A stretch of 64,000 nt of DNA. It comes from UBA7672 sp963784415 (GTDB lineage: Bacteria > Pseudomonadota > Alphaproteobacteria > Caulobacterales > Hyphomonadaceae). The DNA is taken from the NCBI GenBank assembly GCA_963784415.1, contig CAWARK010000002.1, positions 124,001 through 188,000 of the forward strand, given 5' to 3'. A program made the translations under genes and the position numbers. The notes beneath the pieces were generated by a model that made no database searches, had not been told where the DNA came from, and was given only the letters and a program-made list of their open reading frames with translations. Below, one piece after another: positions 51,372-58,594 of the stretch; position 1 is the stretch's first letter, and each line of letters starts with the position of its first letter.

Positions 51372-53159
51372 ATGAACCTGATCGACGGCCTCAAGAGCGA
51401 CTGGATCTACATCAACGGCTTTCGCCGGATCATCGGCGCGATCGGCAAGTTCGATCCCGAGGCGGAATACACGCTGGCCGACGCGATCGAGGATGCGGTC
51501 GACGATCATCCCGAGCGGATATTCATCTCATTTGAAGGGCATGAGATCGCCTATGCCGACTTCGAAGCGCGGGCGAACAGGTTTGCGCACTGGGGCCTGT
51601 CGATCGGGCTGAAGAAGGGCGACACGGTTGCGCTCTTCATGGAGAACCGGCCGGACTATATCGCCTTCTGGTTCGGCATGGCGAAGATCGCGGTGACGAC
51701 TGCGCTGATCAATTACAATCTCACGGGCGCAGGTCTCGCGCACTGCCTCAAGGTGGTGGACTGCAAGGCCATCGTCATGAACCCCGAGCTGGCGCCGAAC
51801 TATGCCGCTGCGCGCGACCTGGCGCCCCTGGCGTTGGGCGCGTTCGTTCTGGGCGGCGATGTTGCCGGCGCGACGCGCATCGACAAGGCGGTTGACCAGT
51901 CAGCGCCGGGGCGGCCGGACAAGTCGCTGCGGGTGGGCGTGAAGGGCGGGGATGTGGCGCTCTACATCTATACGTCGGGCACGACGGGGCTGCCGAAGGC
52001 GGCGAAGATCACGGGCGTGCGGGCGCGCGGACTGATGCGCGTGTTCAAGGACGCGACCGAGGCGAACCACAATGACCGCATCCTGCTGACCCTGCCGCTC
52101 TATCACGCGACCGGCGGCATGTGCGGGGTCGGCACGGCGTTGAATGCGGGCGCGTGCGTTATCCTGCAGCGCAAGTTTTCCGCTTCGCACTTCTGGCAGG
52201 AGGCGATCGACAACAAGGCGACGATGCTGGTCTATATCGGCGAGCTTGGCCGCTATCTGATGAACCAGCCGCCGACGACGCTGGAACATAGCCACACCAT
52301 CACCAAGGGTTTCGGCAACGGGCTGCGCGCGGATGTGTGGGCGGAGTTTGTCGAGCGGACGGGCATCCATCAGCTCGTCGAATTCTACGGTTCGACCGAA
52401 GGCAATGTGAATTTCTTCAATCTCGACGGAAAGATCGGCGCGGTGGGGCGTATTCCGCGCCTGCTGCGCTCACGACTGCCGGCGCGGATCATACGGTTCG
52501 ACGTCGAGACGGAGGAGCCGGTTCGCGGGCCGGATGGTCTTTGCATTGAGGCTGCGCCGGACGAGATCGGCGAAGCGGTGGGGCCGATCAATGGCGAGGC
52601 GCGCCAGCGCTTCGATGGCTATAATGACGAGGCGCAATCGAAGAAGAAGCTGTTGCGCGATGTGATGGCCAAGGGCGATTTGTGGTTCCGCACGGGCGAC
52701 CTGATGCGGATGGACGCGGACGGCTACGTCTATTTCGCGGATCGTATCGGCGAGACATTCCGGTGGAAGGGTGAGAACGTTTCGACCAGCGAGGTGGAGA
52801 TCGCGATCTCGTCGATGCCGGGCGTGAAGCACGCGATTGTCTACGGCGTACAGGTGCCGGGGCAGGATGGCCGGGCGGGCATGGCGGCAATCACGCCCGA
52901 GGGTGTCGACCTCAAGGCGCTATATGCGCATCTCGCGGCGAACCTGCCGGCCTTTGCGCGGCCGGTATTCCTGCGCTTCCAGAAGGAAGTGGAGACGACC
53001 GGCACGCTGAAATATCGTAAGGTTGATCTGGTGAAGGACGGGTTTGATCCGAAGGCGACCACCGATCCGCTGTATGTCGTTGACAATGTGGCGCACAGCT
53101 ATCAGCTCATCACGCCTGACCTGCTGCAGAAGATCACTGGCGGCGGAATTCGCCTGTAG
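51372..53159 (+). CDS. Long-chain acyl-CoA synthetase, FadD6/SLC27-like
   Basis: 595 residues. AMP-binding motif YIYTSGTTGLPKAAKIT near residue 196, then FYGSTEGNVNFFNLDGKIGAVGR near 340, FRTGDLMRMDADGYVYFADRIGETFRWKGENVSTSEVE near 435 and LKYRKVDLVKDGFDP near the C-terminus. This subgroup (very-long-chain acyl-CoA synthetase / fatty acid transport protein) activates long-chain fatty acids and often couples to uptake. A stand-alone gene preceded by a 121-bp space. Confidence 0.92.
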   Translation: MNLIDGLKSDWIYINGFRRIIGAIGKFDPEAEYTLADAIEDAVDDHPERIFISFEGHEIAYADFEARANRFAHWGLSIGLKKGDTVALFMENRPDYIAFWFGMAKIAVTTALINYNLTGAGLAHCLKVVDCKAIVMNPELAPNYAAARDLAPLALGAFVLGGDVAGATRIDKAVDQSAPGRPDKSLRVGVKGGDVALYIYTSGTTGLPKAAKITGVRARGLMRVFKDATEANHNDRILLTLPLYHATGGMCGVGTALNAGACVILQRKFSASHFWQEAIDNKATMLVYIGELGRYLMNQPPTTLEHSHTITKGFGNGLRADVWAEFVERTGIHQLVEFYGSTEGNVNFFNLDGKIGAVGRIPRLLRSRLPARIIRFDVETEEPVRGPDGLCIEAAPDEIGEAVGPINGEARQRFDGYNDEAQSKKKLLRDVMAKGDLWFRTGDLMRMDADGYVYFADRIGETFRWKGENVSTSEVEIAISSMPGVKHAIVYGVQVPGQDGRAGMAAITPEGVDLKALYAHLAANLPAFARPVFLRFQKEVETTGTLKYRKVDLVKDGFDPKATTDPLYVVDNVAHSYQLITPDLLQKITGGGIRL

Positions 53160-53170
53160 ATCCCGCGCTT

Positions 53171-55081
53171 CTAACCCTTCTTCGGGGTGATCTTGCCGGC
53201 CGGGTTGTTGCGCGTGCTCGTTTCTTTCGCATCCGCAAGCAGCGTGGCGCAAGGCGCGTCCGGCTCACCGCCCGGCTGGATGAAGGGGAGGATGGCAAGC
53301 GCGCCGGTGATCGACGACAGCAGGGCGGATGCGGCGGCCTGAACCAGCGTTTCCTCATTCAGCGCCTGGAAGCTCGGATTGCGGAGCGTGCCACCAATCT
53401 TGATGTCGCCCGAAATGGTGCCGACGGACGTGTCATGCGGCTTGGCGAAGAGCTGGATATCCATCGACTCGTTTTTCAGGTTCACGCCGCCCGTCGCTGC
53501 AACAAGACTGTCCTTGTTCTCGATGATGGCGGGCTGGAGCGTCGCCTGGCCGTTCTTGAAGGCGATGTTGGCGGCAAGGCAGCGTGACGGCAGGAATTCG
53601 GGCTTGCGCTTGTCTTCGGTCAGGAACAGCAGGGCGATCTCGCCGATATCGAGGCCGGCGCCTTCGGTGGCGAATTTGGACAGCTCGCTGTTGTTGGACC
53701 AGACGCCCGCTTCGCCGGTGGAGCTCGCCGCAGCATCACGGAAGCCGGAGCCGGTGAAGGTGAGGGAGAAGCGTCCCTGAAGCTTGCCACGGATCAGGTT
53801 GTTGGGCGCCATCGTGCTGATCGCGAGATTGGTGATCTTGCCTGAAGCTTTCGTCGTCGCGGGGTCCTTGCGCGCATCGAGATGAACGGCAGCGTCGAGG
53901 TCGCCGGAGCCGGTCTTCACAATGGCGCGCTCGAAATCCAGCACACTGTCGCGAAGCGTTCCCTTGAGATTGAGGGCGTTGATGCCGATGGGCGCGTCAA
54001 CGACTTTGATGGCGTCGAAATCGATGTCGGCATTGACGGCGCCGAGACGGGTGAAGTCGATGCGGGCGTCGGGAATGAGGCGCGACGATTTATCGAATTC
54101 GGCGTTCACCAGCTTCTGCTCGTCATTGAGAGCTTCGCCCTTGTCGACGCTGGTTGGAATGCCGAACACGACGCCAAGATCGTCAAAATCGAGCTTGTTC
54201 GATTTGAGGGCGACCGTCAGGAACGGCTTCTTCTGGGCCAGATTGATGCGCACCAACCCGGTGAGATCACTCTGGCCCATCTTGCCGGTAAGGTTCTCGA
54301 TCGACCAGGTCTGGTTCTCGACCGAGAGCCTGCCTTTGATATTGAAGGGCGGGGTATCGGGCGCAGCGGCGCCGGCAATGTCAGCCAGATCCTTGATGTT
54401 CTGTCCGCGGGCCGTGATCGAGCCTTTCAGGGCGCCGCCCCAATCGCGCTGCAGGCCATCGAAGGTGATGCGGTTGTCGCCCGACACGGCCTCGGCGCTG
54501 ACGCTGCCATCCGAGAATGAGCCTTGCGCAGACACAATCTCGACTGTGCGCGGTTTGCCGTTGCGGGTGAACTTGATGACGACGTTCCTGGCGTCGATCG
54601 TGTTGACGTATTTCTGCGGCATGAACGGCGCGGGGTTCTCGTTTTCCTTCGGCTCGTTCAGGAGGATTTCGCCATCGCGGATGCGGACGTTGTTCGCCCA
54701 GATGCGGCCGGGCAGGAAGCCGAACATGTCGTAGTGAACGTCAATCTCGTTGGCTTCGGCTGTGCCTGGCCAGTCAAGCGTGCGGAGGACGATCTTGCTG
54801 GAGAAGGGGTGTTCAAGATATCCGGACTGGACGTGCGCGTCCTTGTTGCCGAACGTGCCCAGCGCCCAGTTGATCATGGGCGTGCCGGTCGCAGGATTGG
54901 CGAGCAGGATGTTGAGGATCACCCACGCGCCGACGAGAACGCCGAAGATCGAGCCGGTCCAGATCAGGAATGTCTTGGAGGGTTTGGTCCACGGAATCGT
55001 GCGGATGCGCTCGCGCGTACCTGCATAAGCGCGACCAGCGCCGGCTTTCAGGTTGTCCCAATGGTCCTTGAGCCGCGCCAA
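53171..55081 (-). CDS. AsmA-family protein
   Basis: 636 residues. One N-terminal helix at about 38-60, then a long strand-rich body. IRDGEILLNEPKENENPAPFMP and ARNVVIKFTRNGKPRTVEIVSAQGSFSDGSV, FNIKGRLSVENQTWSIENLTGKMGQSDLTGLVRI are the repeated AsmA/TamB-like segments. The C-terminal region (GDIKIGGTLRNPSFQALNEETLVQAAASALLSSI) is conserved in the family. AsmA-like proteins bridge the envelope and carry phospholipid. Convergent with the acyl-CoA synthetase. Confidence 0.88.
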   Translation of the reverse strand: MARLKDHWDNLKAGAGRAYAGTRERIRTIPWTKPSKTFLIWTGSIFGVLVGAWVILNILLANPATGTPMINWALGTFGNKDAHVQSGYLEHPFSSKIVLRTLDWPGTAEANEIDVHYDMFGFLPGRIWANNVRIRDGEILLNEPKENENPAPFMPQKYVNTIDARNVVIKFTRNGKPRTVEIVSAQGSFSDGSVSAEAVSGDNRITFDGLQRDWGGALKGSITARGQNIKDLADIAGAAAPDTPPFNIKGRLSVENQTWSIENLTGKMGQSDLTGLVRINLAQKKPFLTVALKSNKLDFDDLGVVFGIPTSVDKGEALNDEQKLVNAEFDKSSRLIPDARIDFTRLGAVNADIDFDAIKVVDAPIGINALNLKGTLRDSVLDFERAIVKTGSGDLDAAVHLDARKDPATTKASGKITNLAISTMAPNNLIRGKLQGRFSLTFTGSGFRDAAASSTGEAGVWSNNSELSKFATEGAGLDIGEIALLFLTEDKRKPEFLPSRCLAANIAFKNGQATLQPAIIENKDSLVAATGGVNLKNESMDIQLFAKPHDTSVGTISGDIKIGGTLRNPSFQALNEETLVQAAASALLSSITGALAILPFIQPGGEPDAPCATLLADAKETSTRNNPAGKITPKKG

Positions 55082-55121
55082 ATGCTGGTCCTCCTCATCG
55101 GGAATCGCGTGGGCGGCGGAT

Positions 55122-55172
55122 TTGTTCCCGGAACAACGTGTTCCGCACTGATCTCACTCAGTACGGAACACG
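55122..55172. terminator. Twin hairpins downstream of the PcfJ-like gene
   Basis: CGTGTTCCG and CGGAACACG (55137-55145 / 55164-55172) enclose ACTGA and TCAGT, giving a 14-bp stem with one mismatch right after the stop of the minus-strand gene. A second palindrome, TTGTTCC-C-GGAACAA (55122-55136), follows. A terminator of that gene is the simplest reading; spacing does not match an alphaproteobacterial LexA box (GTTC-N7-GTTC). Confidence 0.5.
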
Positions 55173-55175
55173 CCG

Positions 55176-56225
55176 TCAGCTCCAGAGGTCGCCGAGCACG
55201 AGCTGGTCGATAAAGCCCGTGTGCTCGGCGCGGGGATAAGCGTTGCCGCTCGCCCAGTCGTCGAGACGCGACATCATCGTTTGCACCGAAGGGCCGGTGC
55301 GGACGGCGACACGCTGGAGACGCGACACGAGTTCGCGCAGAAAGCGCTCGTCGAGATCGACGTTGTCCGGCGCCTTCGCCTCGGCCAGCCGCCAGCCCGC
55401 AGCGTCGCGGTTGAGCGCGATCGCGGCGAGCGGTTCGGCGCGCCAGACATAAGCGGCCATCTTGCCTTCCGCGATGCGCCCGCCGTGCTCGGCGAGGCAG
55501 TTGCGGAATTCACGCGCCACATCCTCCAGCTGCTTGCGGTTCGCGATGCGAACGAACGGTGCATCCAGCGCAGGCGCAGGACCGACGGTGCGGAAGACTT
55601 CCGGCGTCATGTCCTCGTAGGCGCGCATGAACACGGCGCGCGTCTCGCCACCCGCACCCCAGCGGCGGGCGATGCGTGCGCCCGAGTCGGGCTCGCGCAT
55701 CATCACCGCCAGATGGAAGGCGCGACGAAGATCCGCCGCCGCCGCGACCGAAGGGATGACGCGGACGATGGTCGCCATGCGCAGGGCAGGCGGCAGCGCC
55801 GCGATCGGGTCGAACACGTCGGGCCGGACATCGTCGAGATGACGCAGCACTTCGGCGGCCATCGGATCAGCCATCAGCTGAACGAAGGTCGCGTAATGCT
55901 TGCGCCGCCACAGGATTTCGCCCGCCTTGGACAGGGTGCGCATCAGGCCGGTGGCAAGATCCCCGGCCAGCGCCTCCGCCACGGTCGCGTCGCGCTGGAA
56001 TTCGACCAGGCGGCGGATGTCGCCGGACGGAATGGGCCGGACGGCAAGACCTGCCAGCGCGATCGCCGCTGCGTGGCGGCGGGCGGCTGGCAGGGCGAAG
56101 AACTCGCCATGCGGCGCGGGCCAGAGCTGCGCCACCGCGTCGGCGAAATCGCCGGCGATGAACGCCAGCAAAGGCGTCGCCGTGCGCGCCCGCTGGGGCG
56201 CGCGGTTGAATAATTGCGCGACCAT
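55176..56225 (-). CDS. Uncharacterised protein with PcfJ-like C-terminal region
   Basis: 349 residues, soluble, Ala/Arg-rich. The N-terminal 200 residues are helical (HAAAIALAGLAVRPIPSGDI, RKHYATFVQLMADPMAAEVL). The C-terminal part VRIANRKQLEDVAREFRNCLAEH-type segment (seen as NRKQLEDVAREFRNCLAEHG), then GKMAAYVWRAEPLAAIALNR and WRLAEAKAPDN resembles the core of PcfJ-like proteins, which occur on plasmids and phages. The PcfJ function is itself unclear. I cannot exclude a different family. Not part of an obvious operon. Confidence 0.6.
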   Translation of the reverse strand: MVAQLFNRAPQRARTATPLLAFIAGDFADAVAQLWPAPHGEFFALPAARRHAAAIALAGLAVRPIPSGDIRRLVEFQRDATVAEALAGDLATGLMRTLSKAGEILWRRKHYATFVQLMADPMAAEVLRHLDDVRPDVFDPIAALPPALRMATIVRVIPSVAAAADLRRAFHLAVMMREPDSGARIARRWGAGGETRAVFMRAYEDMTPEVFRTVGPAPALDAPFVRIANRKQLEDVAREFRNCLAEHGGRIAEGKMAAYVWRAEPLAAIALNRDAAGWRLAEAKAPDNVDLDERFLRELVSRLQRVAVRTGPSVQTMMSRLDDWASGNAYPRAEHTGFIDQLVLGDLWS

Positions 56226-56551
56226 GGTCGCGTCTCCTCTCGACGTGCGCCCGCAATGCCGCGGATAAGGCGGATCATCGGGAACGCGGCTCCGCGCGTG
56301 CGGAATTGCACGGCGCAGCCAGGGCTATTTTCGCGAGGTCAGACGCTGCCGAGCCAAGCCCGGGAGCGCTGACCGCCCCCTGGGATACAGAGGGGCGAAC
56401 TGGCTAAATTCAGTCGCCTCATGGTCTGTGTGGCTCCATTGAAGTGCGGGAGATGTCCCCCGACGAACGAGGGTCTGCCGGACAATTCGGGCAGGATTTT
56501 GGCATTCCGGAAATTCCCTCTAGGGTGATGGAAGTTTCGTGGAGAAAGTCG
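56226..56551. other. 326-bp intergenic stretch without a gene
   Basis: No frame with protein-like composition or RBS is seen between the PcfJ-like gene and the Gmad2 lipoprotein. It contains short GC-rich inverted segments (for example GCGGCTCCGCGC) but no recognisable RNA class. It presumably holds the divergent promoters. Confidence 0.4.
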
Positions 56552-57055
56552 ATGATGAAGCGCGCCGCCCTTGCCCTGTTGCTGCTGAGCGCGTGTGCGC
56601 CGGAGGCTGCTCCGCCGAAGGAGCCGGAAGCGCCTGTGGTGGAAACGCCTGCAGCGCCTGCTGCGGTGGCGAGCGATGCAGAGAAATACAAGGCTGCGCC
56701 GGCCGGTGAGATCACGGTTGCAGCGCCCGTTGCCGGCGCCCGCGTGACGAGCCCGCTGGTTGCGACCGGCAGCGCCATCAATGACTGGTTCTTCGAGGGG
56801 CAGTTCGTGGCCGAGCTGGTTGTCGACGGCGTAACGCTGGTGCAGGCGCCGGCGATGCAGGACGGCGACAAGAGCTGGACCGATCCGGGGCCGGTCGGGT
56901 TCAAGGCGGAACTGGCGTTCGACGTGGCCAAGGAAACCAATGCCGAGCTGATCTTCAGCGAAGACATGCCGGAATTTATCGACGAGGCGAACGATATCCG
57001 CGGGCCGGCGCGCTCGGTGCGCATTCCGGTCGTGCTGCTGCCGAAAGCGAAGTGA
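56552..57055 (+). CDS. Gmad2-domain lipoprotein
   Basis: 167 residues from ATG 56552 (two successive Met codons), chosen for the signal MMKRAALALLLLSAC; the frame starts at 56444 but that part is not protein-like. After a Pro/Glu-rich linker, ITVAAPVAGARVTSPLVATGSAINDWFFEGQFVAEL is the Gmad2 (Ig-like) domain. Such domains are in cell-surface and spore-coat proteins. The stop overlaps the SelO start by 4 nt (GTGA), so the two are coupled. Confidence 0.8.
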   Translation: MMKRAALALLLLSACAPEAAPPKEPEAPVVETPAAPAAVASDAEKYKAAPAGEITVAAPVAGARVTSPLVATGSAINDWFFEGQFVAELVVDGVTLVQAPAMQDGDKSWTDPGPVGFKAELAFDVAKETNAELIFSEDMPEFIDEANDIRGPARSVRIPVVLLPKAK

Positions 57056-58458
57056 CGCTCTACAGGCCCGAGCGCGCGATCCTTGAGCTCGACAGCCGTT
57101 TTCATACGGAGGTCGAGCCCGCAGCGTTTCCGCAACACACCCTGCGCTGGCGCAACCAGCGTTGGGCGGAGCGTGTGGGTCTTGGCGGAATGAGCGACGA
57201 CGCATGGGTCGATCACTTTGGCAGGTTCGCGCCGCTGGAGGGATCGCTCGAGAGGCCGCTGGCGCTGGCGTATCACGGGCATCAGTTCAAGACGTACAAT
57301 CCGAACCTGGGCGACGGGCGTGGTTTCCTTTTTGCGCAGCTGCGGGATGACCAGAACCGTCTGCTTGATCTTGGCACCAAGGGATCGGGCCAGACGCCGT
57401 GGTCGCGACAGGGCGACGGGCGGCTGACGCTGAAGGGCGGCGTGCGTGAGATCATGGCGGCGTCGATGCTCGAGGCGCTGGGCGTCTATACATCGAAGGC
57501 GTTCTCGCTGATCGAGACGGGTGAAGACCTGCATCGGGGCGATGAACCGTCGCCGACGCGGTCGTCGGTGCTGGTGCGGCTGTCGCACAGCCATGTGCGG
57601 TTCGGTACGTTCCAGCGGCTAGCGCATGCGGGCGACGCCGATGCGACGGCGCGGCTGGTCGAGTACTGCATCCGGCATTTCCATCCGTCCGCCGCCGGCG
57701 CCGACACGGCGGCTTCGGCTGCAGGCTTGCTGCGCGAAGTGGTGCGGGCGACGGCGGATCTGGCGGCGGGGTGGATGGCGGCGGGGTTTGTCCACGGCGT
57801 GCTCAACACCGACAACATGGTAGTGACGGGCGAGAGTTTTGACTACGGGCCATGGCGCTTTCTTCCCTATTCGGATCCGAGCTTCACGGCGGCGTATTTT
57901 GACGACACCAAGCTCTATGCATTCGGGCGACAGCCTTCGGCGGTGTTGTGGAACCTCAGCCAGTTCGCGAACTGCCTGACATTGCTGGCAGAACCTGCTG
58001 ACCTGGAACGCGAGCTTGCGACCTATGAGCTGGCGTATCGCGAGGCGTTTCCGCGCCGGGTGCTGGGTGTGCTGGGGCTGAAATCAGCCGGGCCGGATCA
58101 GGCGGTGGAGCTGATGAAGGCGCTGTTCGGCTGGATGGGGCAGACGCACGCGACGTGGCCGCAGGTGTTCTTCGACTGGTTTGGCGGGGAAGCGAGCGCG
58201 GAACGGGCTAAGCTGAGCCCGCTGGCCGGATTGTATGCATCGTCAGACTTCGAGGATGTGCGGGGGCTGCTGATGGCGCACACGCCGGAGCGGCCCGAGC
58301 GGCTGGCACATCCCTATTTCCGGGGGGAATTGCCTGCCAGCCTCTTGATCGAGGAGGTCGAGGCGTTGTGGGACAGGATCGCGGATGCTGACGACTGGGG
58401 CCCGTTTTACGCCCATATGGACCGGATCGAGGCGGCCCGGCAGGCGCTTTCGCTGTAG
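57052..58458 (+). CDS. selO: SelO-type protein adenylyltransferase (YdiU family)
   Basis: 468 residues from GTG 57052. LALAYHGHQF, NLGDGRG, DLGTKGSGQTPWSRQGDGRLTLKGGVRE, VLVRLSHSHVRFGTFQ and the catalytic/metal region GFVHGVLNTDNMVVTGESFDYGPW identify SelO, a pseudokinase-fold enzyme that AMPylates proteins. E. coli YdiU has a Cys near its C-terminus and many eukaryotic members a selenocysteine; here the C-terminus (YAHMDRIEAARQALSL) has no Cys or TGA-Sec context. Coupled to the Gmad2 lipoprotein gene. Confidence 0.93.
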   Translation: MTLYRPERAILELDSRFHTEVEPAAFPQHTLRWRNQRWAERVGLGGMSDDAWVDHFGRFAPLEGSLERPLALAYHGHQFKTYNPNLGDGRGFLFAQLRDDQNRLLDLGTKGSGQTPWSRQGDGRLTLKGGVREIMAASMLEALGVYTSKAFSLIETGEDLHRGDEPSPTRSSVLVRLSHSHVRFGTFQRLAHAGDADATARLVEYCIRHFHPSAAGADTAASAAGLLREVVRATADLAAGWMAAGFVHGVLNTDNMVVTGESFDYGPWRFLPYSDPSFTAAYFDDTKLYAFGRQPSAVLWNLSQFANCLTLLAEPADLERELATYELAYREAFPRRVLGVLGLKSAGPDQAVELMKALFGWMGQTHATWPQVFFDWFGGEASAERAKLSPLAGLYASSDFEDVRGLLMAHTPERPERLAHPYFRGELPASLLIEEVEALWDRIADADDWGPFYAHMDRIEAARQALSL

Positions 58459-58594
58459 GCGTTAAGCACGTGTGAAGGCGCGATTCCGGCGACGAATCGG
58501 GGCGAAAACCCCTTTTGCCGAGTCGGGTTTCTACAGGTTTGTTAACTGTTCTCGCGCGAGATGGGCCAGCTTAGAAATCGGGCTTATCGCGTAG

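Noticed and set aside
55122..55172. LexA/SOS box
   Set aside because: GTTC elements are 12 nt apart instead of 7, and the site reads better as hairpins after a gene end.
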